From Candidatus Omnitrophota bacterium (GTDB lineage Bacteria > Omnitrophota > Gorgyraeia > Tantalellales > Tantalellaceae): a DNA stretch of 46,694 bases. The DNA lies in contig JADHWG010000007.1 of NCBI GenBank assembly GCA_016783605.1, forward strand, positions 1-46,694. The letters are read 5' to 3'. Position 1 is the first letter of the stretch. The number at the start of each line of letters is the position of its first letter. Positions 1-8,310 of the stretch are shown piece by piece. Position numbers and translations under genes: made by a program. Below the pieces are notes generated by a model. The model made no database searches, was not told where the DNA came from, and saw only the letters and a list, made by a program, of their open reading frames with translations.

Positions 1-206
1 GCCCCTACGATTTGTTGTGTCATGTTCTTTATTATTCGTACGATTTGTTGTGGCATGTTTTATATTATTCGTAGGGACAAGGCCTGCCTTGTCCGATTAA
101 TTGACGAGGGGACAAAATGGTCGGGTGGTCCCGGTCACTCCCAATTTGTTACCTGAATTGTGACAATATGCACCCTACGATTTTTTAATTGTAATTTTGT
201 TATCAA
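1..206. repeat. Repeat-filled left edge
   Basis: No gene is seen here. Positions 6-38 and 39-71 are a 33-bp unit in direct tandem, starting TACGATTTGTTGTG and differing at a few bases. At 71-95 there is a GTAGGG-type palindrome with interior ACAAGGCCTGCCTTGT. Positions 137-166 are a 30-nt sequence that recurs, perfectly inverted, at 20578-20607. The window begins in the right half (CCCCTACG) of a GTAGGGG-family repeat, so its left border falls inside a repeat. Confidence 0.75.
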
Positions 207-242
207 CCTCGTAGGTTGCTTGAAACCTACGAGGTTGTTTTT
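207..242. terminator. AACCTCGTAGGTT hairpin at the 3' end of the GH1 gene
   Basis: An inverted repeat, AACCTCGTAGGTT then a short loop then AACCTACGAGGTT. For the - strand glycosidase it lies exactly at the gene end, and the repeat itself supplies the in-frame TAG stop (227-229). Related hairpins occur at 1559-1594, 14111-14162, 19139-19192 and 39982-40031. It may act as a terminator, but no clean U-tract follows on the - strand. Confidence 0.5.
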
Positions 243-1513
243 CGGGTGAGGTTTTGTATAATCGAAGCGTAATAGCGCGCGGATGGTTTAACCGTGCGTT
301 TTTGAGTTTTGTGATCTACGTGAACAAGACCGAAGCGTTTTGTGTATCCTTCGGCCCATTCAAAATTATCCAGAAGAGACCAATGCAGATATCCTATTAC
401 GGGAGAACCCTCTTCCATAGCGCGGGAAAGTTGATCAAGATGTTGTTTGATGAAAGTTTGGCGAAGTGAGTCGTCTTCGGTCGCTATACCGTTCTCCGTT
501 ATCATTAAAGGCAGTTTATATCTTGAAAAACTTCTGATTAGTTCATATAACCCTTTCGGATAAATTTCCCAGCCCATATCGGTTATTTTTCCGGCATCCG
601 GATGATGGTCGAGAGAGCAGACTTCTCCGAGAAAATGTTTCGAGAAAAGTTTGTCGCGGCGGATAAACTGGCGGAAATAATAGTTTAGTCCGATGAAATC
701 AAGTGTTTTTTTCGCGTAAAGCTTTTCCGGTTTGATCCCGGGAATCAGTATTCGGCCGTTGATCAAGGAAGAAACGGCTCCGTGATTGTGCAGCCATTTT
801 CTGCAAAGGACGCTTGTCTGATCGGATACGGAAAACGCGCGGCACGGATGGAACGCGGTGACGGCTTTCGCCATTCCGATCTTGGGACAAATAATATCGC
901 TATTTTTTCGGGCGTATTCATGCATCAAGTGATAGCTTTTAGCGTGGCTTTTGATCATGTGTTTCATTACAGTCAAAGCTTCACCGAAATTTTTATGGTA
1001 TGGAGGCCATTCTCCGTAATAATACGCGAGAAATGCCAATATGTTCGGCTCATTAAGTGTGATCCAATATTGTACTTTGCTTCCCAATTCCTTTATGGTT
1101 TTTTGCGCGAATCGCACGAAAATATTGACGCATTCTTCATTCAGCCATGAACCTTTTTTCGCCAGCCATAACGGAACCGTGAAATGATTTAATGTTACGA
1201 TCGGTGTGATACGCAATTTGCTCAGTTCGTCCAAAACTGTTTTATAATGATCCCATTCGGATTCGTCCCAAACATTCTCTTCCTTTTCAAGCCGGCTCCA
1301 TTCCAAGCTTAATCTGTGGGCGTTATGTTTCAATTCTTTCGCGAGAAGGAAATCTTCTCGGAATCTATGATAATGGTCACACGCCGCGCCGGAACTTTGC
1401 GTTTTTCCTTCCTGTTCCCATTTCCACCAATCGTTGAAAAAATTATTTCCTTCCACCTGATGAGAGGAAGTCGCCGCGCCCCATAAAAATTTTTCAGGAA
1501 ACCATTTCCGCAT
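227..1513 (-). CDS. GH1 family beta-glycosidase
   Basis: Glycoside hydrolase family 1 enzyme, 428 residues, expected to cleave terminal beta-linked glucosyl, galactosyl or related residues from oligosaccharides or glycosides by a retaining mechanism. It opens with FPEKFLWGAATSSHQVEG. TLNEP carries the acid/base Glu155, ITENG carries the nucleophile Glu340, and HWSLLDNFEWAEGY near 378-390 is the usual late aglycone-site block. No signal peptide from this start, so probably cytoplasmic. A longer frame to 1606 exists, but its extra 31 residues come from a repeat hairpin, so Met at 1513 is chosen. It is the only - strand gene in the window and lies between two copies of the same palindrome. The C-terminus (KTTS-stop) is written by the left hairpin. 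Substrate cannot be told from sequence. Confidence 0.93.
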   Translation of the reverse strand: MRKWFPEKFLWGAATSSHQVEGNNFFNDWWKWEQEGKTQSSGAACDHYHRFREDFLLAKELKHNAHRLSLEWSRLEKEENVWDESEWDHYKTVLDELSKLRITPIVTLNHFTVPLWLAKKGSWLNEECVNIFVRFAQKTIKELGSKVQYWITLNEPNILAFLAYYYGEWPPYHKNFGEALTVMKHMIKSHAKSYHLMHEYARKNSDIICPKIGMAKAVTAFHPCRAFSVSDQTSVLCRKWLHNHGAVSSLINGRILIPGIKPEKLYAKKTLDFIGLNYYFRQFIRRDKLFSKHFLGEVCSLDHHPDAGKITDMGWEIYPKGLYELIRSFSRYKLPLMITENGIATEDDSLRQTFIKQHLDQLSRAMEEGSPVIGYLHWSLLDNFEWAEGYTKRFGLVHVDHKTQKRTVKPSARYYASIIQNLTRKTTS

Positions 1514-1520
1514 AACAACA

Positions 1521-1549
1521 AGTATAATCAAAAAAGACAAATAACAAAA
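1521..1549 (-). promoter_or_regulatory. Promoter of the GH1 gene, probably leaderless
   Basis: On the - strand a TATACT -10 box (1526-1521) lies 7 nt before the ATG at 1513, with TTTTGT 17 nt or TTGTTA 15 nt upstream as -35. No Shine-Dalgarno sequence fits, so the transcript would start at or next to the start codon. Confidence 0.5.
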
Positions 1550-1558
1550 TCCCACCCA

Positions 1559-1620
1559 AACAACCTCGTAGGTTGCACCTACGAGGTTGTTTGGGTGTAG
1601 GGGCACATTGCATGTGCCCG
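1559..1620. repeat. Hairpin plus GTAGGGG palindrome
   Basis: Positions 1559-1594 carry AACAACCTCGTAGGTTG, a short loop, and its reverse complement, the same family as the hairpin at 207-242 on the other side of the GH1 gene. Positions 1597-1620 carry GTAGGGGCACATTGCATGTG, a second palindrome type. No gene is seen. Confidence 0.7.
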
Positions 1621-1641
1621 TTCATGAATATCAAAAAATAT

Positions 1642-1669
1642 TTGACAAAAAATCAAAAGAGGATACAAT
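1642..1669 (+). promoter_or_regulatory. Sigma70-type promoter, + strand
   Basis: TTGACA (1642-1647), 16-nt spacer, TACAAT (1664-1669). Predicted start is near G1676, the first base of a stable hairpin. It could drive a short + strand RNA or the 5' leader of the propeller gene at 1876. Confidence 0.6.
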
Positions 1670-1748
1670 AAAAAAGGCGGGTGAGGGTAGGGAAAATTCA
1701 CCCGCCTTAAGGTGCAAGGCCGGAATCGGTCTTACGCCTTTTGTTGAT
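1670..1748 (-). ncRNA. Candidate small RNA, about 79 nt
   Basis: The - strand promoter here is perfect: TTGACA (1782-1777), 16-nt spacer, TATAAT (1760-1755). It predicts a start near 1748. The transcript folds into one imperfect hairpin and then an 11-bp perfect stem, AAGGCGGGTGA with TCACCCGCCTT and a 13-nt loop, followed by six U (1675-1670), a textbook intrinsic terminator. There is no usable ORF and no - strand gene nearby that it could lead, so an independent RNA gene is the simplest reading. I do not recognise the family. An overlapping + strand transcript is also predicted. Confidence 0.6.
1676..1747 (+). ncRNA. Possible antisense partner RNA or attenuated leader
   Basis: From the 1642-1669 promoter a transcript would begin with the AAGGCGGGTGA stem-loop and continue into a second hairpin (about 1711-1738, GGTGCAAGGCCG pairing with CGGTCTTACGCC, one mismatch) followed by TTTTGTT. 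This could be a terminator giving a RNA of about 70 nt almost fully complementary to the - strand RNA. Alternatively it is an attenuator in the leader of the propeller gene. Weaker than the - strand case. Confidence 0.35.
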
Positions 1749-1754
1749 ACTTTC

Positions 1755-1782
1755 ATTATACTGGATTCAGGACGTGTGTCAA
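1755..1782 (-). promoter_or_regulatory. Consensus sigma70 promoter, - strand
   Basis: TTGACA (1782-1777) and TATAAT (1760-1755), both perfect, spaced by 16 nt. It faces the + strand promoter at 1642-1669 across about 85 bp. Confidence 0.7.
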
Positions 1783-1875
1783 GCGGAAACGGTCTGTTAT
1801 TAGTGGTTTGCGGATTAAAACCGGAACGTTGTTTTCACGCGCGGAAAAATGGGTTTAAGAGGAGTTGACGTAGAA

Positions 1876-3507
1876 ATGGCAAGGAATGGGTTTACAAAAA
1901 GGTTAAAACCAGTGCGAAAACCTTTATTTCACCTTGTAGGTGGAATTTTTGCGGTTTTTATGTTGCCGGTTAGTTACGCGTATGCCGGTCTTCCCGCGGC
2001 GGTTGAGTGGAACGAGTGGTGTGAGGTGTCGCCGGCAATAAACGCGGAGATAACGTGCGTTGAAAACATTCAAGGGATGACAGAGCTTTACGTAGGTACC
2101 GAAGAGGGGCTTTATCGGACGGAAAACGCCGGACGGGATTGGCAGAGGCAAATGCTTCCCCACGGGAATTTTGAAATACGAGACATTGTTCTTACGGATG
2201 GATCTCTCTTCATAGCCACAAAGAGAGGAGTATACGCAAGGGAAGAGACGTCTCTTTGGCGGTGTTTGTTCAATCTCAAAAATATCGCGGGAATAACCGT
2301 CGGAGATGCGGATGGCGAGCGAAACGTGTTTGCGTGGTGCGGGAAAGATCTTTTTCTCATTAAACGCGCGGGATGGAAGCGTATAGGACCTAAATTTCTC
2401 AAGTATGATATTAGTGATGTTTTGTGTCGCGGAGGGGTCGTATTCGTCTCAAGCGGAAGGGATATTTTTGTTCTTTCCGAAAAGGGTGAAATTTGGAAAA
2501 AATACGGTCTTCCGGGGGTGAGCGATCTTTCGGAAAGTGAAGAGATCTCGGATGATGATGTGTATATAGAAGAAGGGTCCGAGATACCGGAAATCAGACA
2601 TCTCGGTTTTTTTGAGAAGGACAAGATATTTGCCGCGGTGCGTGACGGAATCTATGTGTTTGACGGAAGAGGAAAATTTTTGAAACAGTACGCGCGGGAA
2701 ACTTTTTCGTTTGGGGATATTCAGCGCGTGTTGTATTCCGGAAAACATTTTTTCGCGGCGGATGATAATGCTGTTTACCGATACGCGGAGAAAACAAAAT
2801 TGTGGGATGTATTTTTCAGAAAAACTTTTCCCGGCGAAATTTCCGCTTTGATGGAAGGGCTTGACGAGAAAGGGCGTCCTTTGCTTTGGGTCGCGAGCGG
2901 CAGGAATCTTTACAAAAAAAGTCTCGATCTATTTTTTGAAATAGAGGAAACTCTCGCTCCGAAAAGATTTCATATTTTTCCGAAAGAAATAACGCCTTCG
3001 ATAAATTGTGTCCATGAAATGGCAATAGATTACGCGGAAGTGAGTCCTGAAAAAATAAAAGCTTGGCGCCGCCGGGCGAAATGGAAAGCCATTCTTCCAA
3101 AATGTTCGGTGGGATTTTCCGAATCCATCGATGAAAATATCGAAATATACAAAAGCGCGTCTACCGCGTATGTTGTTACCGGTCCGGAAGAAAAAGGAGT
3201 GGACTGGGATATCGGGTTAAACTGGGATTTTTCGGAACTGATATGGACGAGTTCCGAAACGACGATCGATATCAGAAGCAAACTTATGGTGCAGCTTAGG
3301 GAAGACATCCTCGAAGATGTGACGCGTTTGTATTTTGAAAGAAAAAGACTTGTTTCGGAAATCGTAAATATCCGCGAAAATTCTTTTGAAAAAGAAGCTA
3401 TGACGGATAGAATCTCTGAAAAAATGTTGAGAGTGGAAGAACTCACCGCGTATATCGACGCCCTGACGGGAGGCAAGTTTTCCGAAGAGATTAAGTTGGA
3501 TAGATAG
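1876..3507 (+). CDS. Secreted seven-blade propeller protein with conserved C-terminal domain
   Basis: 543 residues, function unknown. Start chosen at 1876 because AAGAGGAG (1857-1864) lies 11 nt upstream and the next segment is a good signal peptide: Arg/Lys-rich, hydrophobic 17-33, cleavage after AYA37. Residues about 70-360 hold seven repeats of the BNR/YVTN kind, each with a phrase such as YVGTEEGLYRTENAGRDW, FIATKRGVYA, FAWCGKDLFLI, FVSSGRDIFVL, FAAVRDGIYVF, FAADDNAVYRY and WVASGRNLYKK, suggesting one seven-bladed propeller. The C-terminal part (about 371-543) has YAEVSPEKIKAWRRRAKW, WDIGLNWDFSELIW and a helical tail with LYFERKRL and LTAYIDALTGGKFSEE. I recall this domain from Omnitrophota-type genomes, possibly outer-membrane related, but that is memory, not a search. 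Stands alone; a repeat gap follows. Confidence 0.75.
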   Translation: MARNGFTKRLKPVRKPLFHLVGGIFAVFMLPVSYAYAGLPAAVEWNEWCEVSPAINAEITCVENIQGMTELYVGTEEGLYRTENAGRDWQRQMLPHGNFEIRDIVLTDGSLFIATKRGVYAREETSLWRCLFNLKNIAGITVGDADGERNVFAWCGKDLFLIKRAGWKRIGPKFLKYDISDVLCRGGVVFVSSGRDIFVLSEKGEIWKKYGLPGVSDLSESEEISDDDVYIEEGSEIPEIRHLGFFEKDKIFAAVRDGIYVFDGRGKFLKQYARETFSFGDIQRVLYSGKHFFAADDNAVYRYAEKTKLWDVFFRKTFPGEISALMEGLDEKGRPLLWVASGRNLYKKSLDLFFEIEETLAPKRFHIFPKEITPSINCVHEMAIDYAEVSPEKIKAWRRRAKWKAILPKCSVGFSESIDENIEIYKSASTAYVVTGPEEKGVDWDIGLNWDFSELIWTSSETTIDIRSKLMVQLREDILEDVTRLYFERKRLVSEIVNIRENSFEKEAMTDRISEKMLRVEELTAYIDALTGGKFSEEIKLDR

Positions 3508-3632
3508 GTTGCACGTAACATGTAGAATGCTACACGCCACATGTTACACGTTTCACGTTTTCCCGCCGGAGGCGGGTCCGCCTTCGGCGGAAAAGCGTGT
3601 GACGTGTTTACGTGTACCGTGTAGCCTGTTAA
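3508..3632. repeat. GC-core palindrome with CACGTAACATGT arms
   Basis: About 125 bp. The left arm is built of CACGTAACATGT-like words. The core is CCGCCGGAGGCGG, two bases, CCGCCTTCGGCGG. The right arm is the degenerate reverse complement of the left. The same core with related arms is at 30016-30126 and 37791-37881. The same core with quite different arms is at 22416, 26477, 27270, 29479 and 32184. Confidence 0.75.
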
Positions 3633-3636
3633 CATA

Positions 3637-3709
3637 ACCAGCAAACCGACCAACTATCCAACCGGCAAACCGGTCAACCAACCGACCAATCGGACAACCA
3701 ACAAACCGT
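3637..3709. repeat. CCAAC-type short tandem repeats
   Basis: About nine degenerate 7-8 bp units of the type AACCGACC or AACCAACC in a row, ending just before the fabG promoter. The words resemble the arms of the palindrome at 43956-44066. No mirror-image arm is present, so this looks like half of such an element. Confidence 0.6.
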
Positions 3710-3721
3710 TTTTTATATTCC

Positions 3722-3749
3722 TTGACAAAAGCTGTATTATTGCTAAAAT
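3722..3749 (+). promoter_or_regulatory. Promoter for the fabG cluster
   Basis: TTGACA (3722-3727), 16-nt spacer, TAAAAT (3744-3749). The transcript would start near 3756, about 26 nt before the fabG ATG, with AGGAGG at 3771-3776 as ribosome binding site. Confidence 0.65.
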
Positions 3750-3781
3750 TATCTCGTAAAACCGGAAAATAGGAGGTATTT

Positions 3782-4525
3782 ATGAAACTTGACGGTAAAG
3801 TTTCTATGATTACCGGCGCGGCTCGGGGGATCGGTAAGGAAATAGCTTTACTCTTTGCTTTGGCGGGGTCGGATATCGCGATTTGTGATGTAAATGAGGA
3901 AGCTTTAGCCCAGACAAAAAGCGAGATCGAGGACCAGTCGGGGCGGAAAGTGATAACTCAAAAAGTTGATGTAACGTCTCCGGAAGAAATCAATAATTTC
4001 GTTAAGAAAATTCTTGACAATTTTGGCAAGTTAGATATACTTGTCAACAATGCCGGTATCACCAGAGACAATCTCATGCTTAGAATGTCAGAAAAAGATT
4101 GGGATGCTGTTCTTAGCGTGAATCTTAAGGGAGCCTTTAATTGCATAAAGGCGGTAAGTCGTTCGATGATGAAACAACGAAGCGGCAAGATCGTTAATAT
4201 GGCTTCGGTGATCGGTCTTATGGGGAATGCCGGACAAGCGAATTATTCGGCATCAAAAGGCGGGCTTATAGCTCTTACAAAAACCGCTGCCAAAGAATTC
4301 GGGTCTCGCAAGATAAATGTTAACGCGATCGCGCCCGGTTTTATTCAGACGGATATGACAGATAAGCTCACCGAAGAATCAAGGGAAAAGCTTTTGGAGT
4401 ATATTCCGCTTGGAAGGATGGGGCAGGCGGAAGACGTCGCGAAACTGGCTCTTTTTCTGGCAGGTGAAGATTCGGGATACATTACGGGTCAGGTTGTCCA
4501 GGTGGATGGCGGTATGGTGATGTGA
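3782..4525 (+). CDS. fabG: 3-oxoacyl-ACP reductase
   Basis: NADPH-dependent reduction of 3-oxoacyl-ACP to 3-hydroxyacyl-ACP in type II fatty-acid synthesis, cytoplasmic. 247 residues, the normal length. It is a classical short-chain dehydrogenase: TGAARGIG nucleotide loop at 11-18, NNAG at 89-92, catalytic Ser142, Tyr155 and Lys159 (YSASK), and the [10 protein letters not shown] segment typical of FabG. Start fixed by AGGAGG 5 nt upstream. First gene of the fatty-acid cluster, followed by acpP and fabF. Other SDR dehydrogenases share the fold, but the neighbours make FabG very likely. Confidence 0.96.
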   Translation: MKLDGKVSMITGAARGIGKEIALLFALAGSDIAICDVNEEALAQTKSEIEDQSGRKVITQKVDVTSPEEINNFVKKILDNFGKLDILVNNAGITRDNLMLRMSEKDWDAVLSVNLKGAFNCIKAVSRSMMKQRSGKIVNMASVIGLMGNAGQANYSASKGGLIALTKTAAKEFGSRKINVNAIAPGFIQTDMTDKLTEESREKLLEYIPLGRMGQAEDVAKLALFLAGEDSGYITGQVVQVDGGMVM

Positions 4526-4595
4526 ACAAAAAACATTTATAGTCCGCGGTTCGTGTAAGACTCTTTATGCGCGCCGCGCGAAAAAAGGAGGAAAA

Positions 4596-4838
4596 ATGTC
4601 TGAGATAGCGGATAAGGTTAAATCGATTGTGGCTGAACAACTTGGTGTTAAGATCGAAGAAGTAAAAGAAGAAGCTAAATTTATTGATGATCTTGGAGCG
4701 GACTCTTTGGATACCGTTGAACTTGTTATGGCGCTTGAAGAGGAATTCGGAGCCGAAATACCGGACGAAGAAGCGGAAAAGTTGACGACGGTTGGAGAAG
4801 CGGTTGAATATATTACGGGAAAAAGCGCCGGGAAATGA
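4596..4838 (+). CDS. acpP: Acyl carrier protein
   Basis: Small acidic carrier (80 residues) that holds growing acyl chains on a 4'-phosphopantetheine arm. The attachment site is Ser37 in [16 protein letters not shown], the standard ACP context. Strong AAAGGAGG ribosome binding site upstream. Lies 70 bp after fabG and 113 bp before fabF, the usual order. High expression is expected for an ACP, consistent with the strong binding site. Confidence 0.97.
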   Translation: MSEIADKVKSIVAEQLGVKIEEVKEEAKFIDDLGADSLDTVELVMALEEEFGAEIPDEEAEKLTTVGEAVEYITGKSAGK

Positions 4839-4951
4839 ACTTTAGAACGATAACAATCATTACGGAATAAACCGGTAAAATTCGCATGGCAGGGGAAACA
4901 AACGGCCAATAATGGGTTTCCGGTTGGGTTCCGGGGAATTGGGTTTATACA

Positions 4952-6214
4952 ATGGATAAAGGACGAAGAGTTGTTCTTACGGGAGTAGGGGCGGTTACTC
5001 CCGTTGGGAACAATGTTAAGGATTTTTGGAAGGCCGTTACAAGTGGGGAAACCGGCGTGGGGCGTCTTACCGCTTTTGACCCGACACCTTTCAATTCGTG
5101 GGTTGCCGCGGAAATAAAAAATTTTGATCCATTACCCTATCTCAGTCCAAAACAAGAAAAACGGTTGGATCCGTTCGTGAAATACGCTATTGCCGCGGCA
5201 AAGATGGCGATTCAGGATTCCGGACTTGACATCGAAAAAATTAATCTTGAAAAAGCCGGAGTATATATCGGATCCGGTATCGGCGGACTTCATACCGTTG
5301 AAGTTGAACATGAAAGATACATAAAATCTCTTGATGAAAAAAAAGCCGCTTCTCGAATTTCTCCGTTTTTAATTCCCATGTTAATTGTAAATATGGCTTC
5401 GGGGCTGGTTTCCGTTGAACTCGGATTTAAAGGTCCGAATTCAGCCGCGGTAACCGCTTGCGCTACGGCAAGTCATTCGATCGGAGACGCTTTTAAGATC
5501 ATTCAGAGAGAGGGTGCCGACATAATGGTTGCCGGTGGTTCGGAAGCCGCGATCACGAAAATGGGTTTCGGCGGATTTTGCGCGTTGAAAGCGCTTTCCA
5601 AACGCAACGATGATCCTAAAGGAGCGTCAAGACCTTTTGATCGGGAGCGTGACGGGTTTGTGATGGGCGAAGGCGCCGCGGTCATTGTAATGGAAGAAGT
5701 GGAACATGCTAAAAAACGAGGCGCGCACATATATTGTGAACTGGCCGGATATGGTATGAGCGGAGACGCGTATCATATGACGGCTCCGGATCCGAAAGGT
5801 TCGGGAGCTGTCAGATGTATGCAAATAGCGCTGGAAGATGCCGGAGTTAATCCGGAAGATGTCAACTATATAAACGCTCATGGAACGTCAACACCTTTAA
5901 ACGACAAAATGGAATCGGGTGCTATTAAAACGGTTTTTGGAGAATATGCTTATAAACTTCCGGTTAGTTCCACTAAAGGTGTCACAGGGCATTTGCTTGG
6001 AGCTACCGGTGCCGCGGAACTTATTGCTTGTGTCAAAGCCATTGAAAATAACATTATTCCTCCGACCATAAACTATGAATACCCCGATCCGGACTGTGAT
6101 TTGGATTATGTTCCAAATAAAGCGAGAGTTGCGAATGTGAATGTGGCGATAAGCAACTCCCTCGGATTCGGTGGGCACAATGTTACACTGGTAGTGAAAG
6201 AGTTCGAAGATTAG
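4952..6214 (+). CDS. fabF: 3-oxoacyl-ACP synthase II
   Basis: Condensing enzyme that elongates acyl-ACP with malonyl-ACP. 420 residues, a little over the usual 410. The Cys-His-His catalytic set is complete: Cys170 in [13 protein letters not shown], His310 in [11 protein letters not shown], His347 in [15 protein letters not shown]. It begins [15 protein letters not shown] as FabF proteins do. The upstream ribosome binding site is weak. No fabD, fabH or fabZ is in the window, so the rest of the pathway must be elsewhere. The gene ends in TAG and an 89-bp AT-rich gap leads to the dehydrogenase gene. Confidence 0.96.
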   Translation: MDKGRRVVLTGVGAVTPVGNNVKDFWKAVTSGETGVGRLTAFDPTPFNSWVAAEIKNFDPLPYLSPKQEKRLDPFVKYAIAAAKMAIQDSGLDIEKINLEKAGVYIGSGIGGLHTVEVEHERYIKSLDEKKAASRISPFLIPMLIVNMASGLVSVELGFKGPNSAAVTACATASHSIGDAFKIIQREGADIMVAGGSEAAITKMGFGGFCALKALSKRNDDPKGASRPFDRERDGFVMGEGAAVIVMEEVEHAKKRGAHIYCELAGYGMSGDAYHMTAPDPKGSGAVRCMQIALEDAGVNPEDVNYINAHGTSTPLNDKMESGAIKTVFGEYAYKLPVSSTKGVTGHLLGATGAAELIACVKAIENNIIPPTINYEYPDPDCDLDYVPNKARVANVNVAISNSLGFGGHNVTLVVKEFED

Positions 6215-6303
6215 TTCTTTTATTTCCCGCCAATGAAAATTCATGCCAGATTTTTTTTAATCCGAATTGAGTACTTAAAGTGTAAAAACAAGGAGCAGGA
6301 AAC

Positions 6304-7461
6304 ATGGATTATCTATTGACTGAAGAACAGCAGATGATAAAAGATCTGTGCCGACAAATATCGAAAGAAAAAATAGTACCGGTAGCCGCGGAATATGATG
6401 AAAAGGCTGAATTCCCGTGGGATATGGTGAAGGTGTTCGCGGAGTCGGACATATGCGGAGTGTATATAGCTGAAGAATTCGGAGGAATGGGCGGGGGAGT
6501 GCTTGAGATGGCGATAGCCGCGGAAGAACTTTCCTGGGGATGCGGCGGTATTTCTTTGGCGTTCGCGGCGACAGGGTTAGGAACATTTCCGATCCTTCTT
6601 TACGGGAACCAGGAGCAGAAGGCGAAATATCTTCCTCAAATTGCGTCCGGAAAAAAATTAGCCGCGTTTTGTATCACCGAAGCCGAAGCCGGTTCGGACG
6701 CAGGAGGGATAAGGACCACCGCCGAGAAAGATGGAGACCACTATATACTTAACGGCACCAAACAATGGATAACCAACGGAGGCGAAGCCGAAATTTATAC
6801 GGTGATCGCGATGACGAATAGATCAAAAGGTCCGCGCGGCGCGAGCGCTTTCATTGTTGATAAAGATACGCCCGGAGTAAGCTTCGGGAAAAAAGAAAAT
6901 AAATTGGGAATCAGAGCTTCTGCCACAAGAGAAGTTATTTTTACCGATTGCCGTGTACCCAAAGAAAATCTTCTCGGAAGAGAAGGCTTGGGATTTATCG
7001 TCGCGATGAAAACGTTTGACCATTCTCGTCCGGGTGTGGCCGCGCAGGCTTTAGGTATCGCTCAAAGAGCGTTGGATGAAGCTGTTAAATATTCTCACGA
7101 GAGAAAACAGTTTGGTGCCTCAATATCTTCTTTCCAGGGTATTCAGTTTATGCTGGCGGATATGGCTATCGCGGTTGAAGCGTCACGCGCGATGATATAT
7201 TCCGCCGCGCGTATGATAGATTCGGGAGCGAAGAATGTCGCGAAAATATCCGCTATGTGTAAAACTTTCGCGTCGGATACCGCGATGAAAGTTACGACGG
7301 ATGCTGTTCAGATCTTTGGAGGATACGGATATATGAAAGAGTATCCGGTTGAAAAACTGATGAGAGACGCGAAAATAACGCAGATCTATGAAGGAACGAA
7401 CCAAATACAGCGGGGAGTTATAGCGTCCGCTCTTATTAAAGAAGGTCTTGCGAAAAAATAA
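6304..7461 (+). CDS. Acyl-CoA dehydrogenase family flavoprotein
   Basis: FAD enzyme interconverting acyl-CoA and 2-enoyl-CoA with electrons passed to or from Etf. 385 residues, full length. Signatures: FCITEAEAGSDAGGI at 122-136, QWITNGG, RKQFGASISSFQ near 268-278, QIFGGYGYMKEYPVEKLMRDAK, and the catalytic-base Glu363 in IYEGTNQIQRG, the position used by short-chain (butyryl-CoA type) enzymes. AAGGAG ribosome binding site. Directly followed by etfB and etfA, the bcd-etfBA-like arrangement of anaerobes. It follows fabG-acpP-fabF, so a reductive role (enoyl reduction) is plausible. That direction is inference. Chain-length specificity cannot be read here. Confidence 0.92.
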   Translation: MDYLLTEEQQMIKDLCRQISKEKIVPVAAEYDEKAEFPWDMVKVFAESDICGVYIAEEFGGMGGGVLEMAIAAEELSWGCGGISLAFAATGLGTFPILLYGNQEQKAKYLPQIASGKKLAAFCITEAEAGSDAGGIRTTAEKDGDHYILNGTKQWITNGGEAEIYTVIAMTNRSKGPRGASAFIVDKDTPGVSFGKKENKLGIRASATREVIFTDCRVPKENLLGREGLGFIVAMKTFDHSRPGVAAQALGIAQRALDEAVKYSHERKQFGASISSFQGIQFMLADMAIAVEASRAMIYSAARMIDSGAKNVAKISAMCKTFASDTAMKVTTDAVQIFGGYGYMKEYPVEKLMRDAKITQIYEGTNQIQRGVIASALIKEGLAKK

Positions 7462-7477
7462 AAATACGGAAAATATC

Positions 7478-8266
7478 ATGAAAATTATCGTACTCATAAA
7501 ACAAGTTCCGGATACGATCGACGTAAAGATCGATCCGGTAACGAACACTCTTAAAAGAGAAGGTGTGGAGTCCGTCATTAATCCCTTCGATATGTATGCC
7601 ATAGAGGAGGCGCTTCGAGTTAAAGAAAAACTTGTCGACGCGGAAGTGGTAGTTCTCAGTATGGGACCGCCTCAGGCGGAAGACGCTTTGCGGACAGCGA
7701 TATCTATGGGATGTGACAAAGGAATTTTGGTGAGCGACAGAAAATTTGCCGGCAGTGATACCTGGGCGACAAGTTACACTCTTTCTCAAGCTATCAAAAA
7801 GATAGGTGATTTTGGGCTTGTTTTTTGCGGGAAACAAGCGTCGGACGGAGATACCGCGCAGGTGGGTCCGGGCGTTTCCGTTCATCTTGATGTTCCGCAG
7901 GTCACTTATGTGAAAAAAATAGAAAGTATTGATGCCGCCGGCGCTCGTGTGGAACGCATGACAGAAGAGGGATACGATATTGTTGAAACCCCGCTTCCGG
8001 TGCTTTTGACGGTGGTTAAAGAAATTAATGAGCCGAGATTACCTTCCTTAAAAGGTAAAATGAGAGCGAAAAAGGCGGAAATTCCTGTTTGGACAGCGGA
8101 AGATCTTAACTGCCTGGAAGACAAGATCGGACTTGACGGATCGCCAACGAGAGTTGTTAAAATATTTACCCCGCCGGCAAGAAAAGGCGGCGAGATCCTT
8201 GAAGGAGAAGCACCGGAGACAGCAAAGAAGCTGGCAGGGTTCATTAAAAAGGCCATTATAGGGTAG
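7478..8266 (+). CDS. etfB: Electron transfer flavoprotein beta subunit
   Basis: Beta subunit of the heterodimeric Etf that exchanges electrons with the acyl-CoA dehydrogenase just upstream. 262 residues from ATG 7478, where the family's opening MKIIVLIKQVPDT begins. A TTG-initiated extension to 7448 overlaps the preceding gene and adds nothing family-like. Typical blocks: INPFDMYAIEEALRVKE, VVLSMGPPQAEDALRTAISMGCD, GKQASDGDTAQVGPGV. The gene starts 16 bp after the dehydrogenase stop. Its TAG stop is the first TAG of a GTAGGGG-type repeat, and a transposon-like palindrome separates it from etfA. Confidence 0.94.
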   Translation: MKIIVLIKQVPDTIDVKIDPVTNTLKREGVESVINPFDMYAIEEALRVKEKLVDAEVVVLSMGPPQAEDALRTAISMGCDKGILVSDRKFAGSDTWATSYTLSQAIKKIGDFGLVFCGKQASDGDTAQVGPGVSVHLDVPQVTYVKKIESIDAAGARVERMTEEGYDIVETPLPVLLTVVKEINEPRLPSLKGKMRAKKAEIPVWTAEDLNCLEDKIGLDGSPTRVVKIFTPPARKGGEILEGEAPETAKKLAGFIKKAIIG

Positions 8267-8310
8267 GGGGCCTGCCTGCCCTCTATATTTAATTTTGACG
8301 ATATACGATG
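8263..8310. repeat. GTAGGGG repeat and CGATATACGAT fragment
   Basis: GTAGGGGGCCTGCCTGCCC supplies the etfB stop codon. It is followed by a short CGATATACGAT word like the arms of the larger palindromes at 22416 and 26477. The transposon-like element at 8311 begins right after it. Confidence 0.6.

Noticed and set aside
1676-1875. Known riboswitch upstream of the propeller gene
   Set aside because: The hairpins do not match the conserved cores of FMN, TPP, cobalamin, SAM or c-di-GMP riboswitches that I can recall.
6215-6303. Intrinsic terminator between fabF and the acyl-CoA dehydrogenase gene
   Set aside because: ATGAAAATTCAT gives only a 5-bp AT-rich stem before a T-run, too weak to call.
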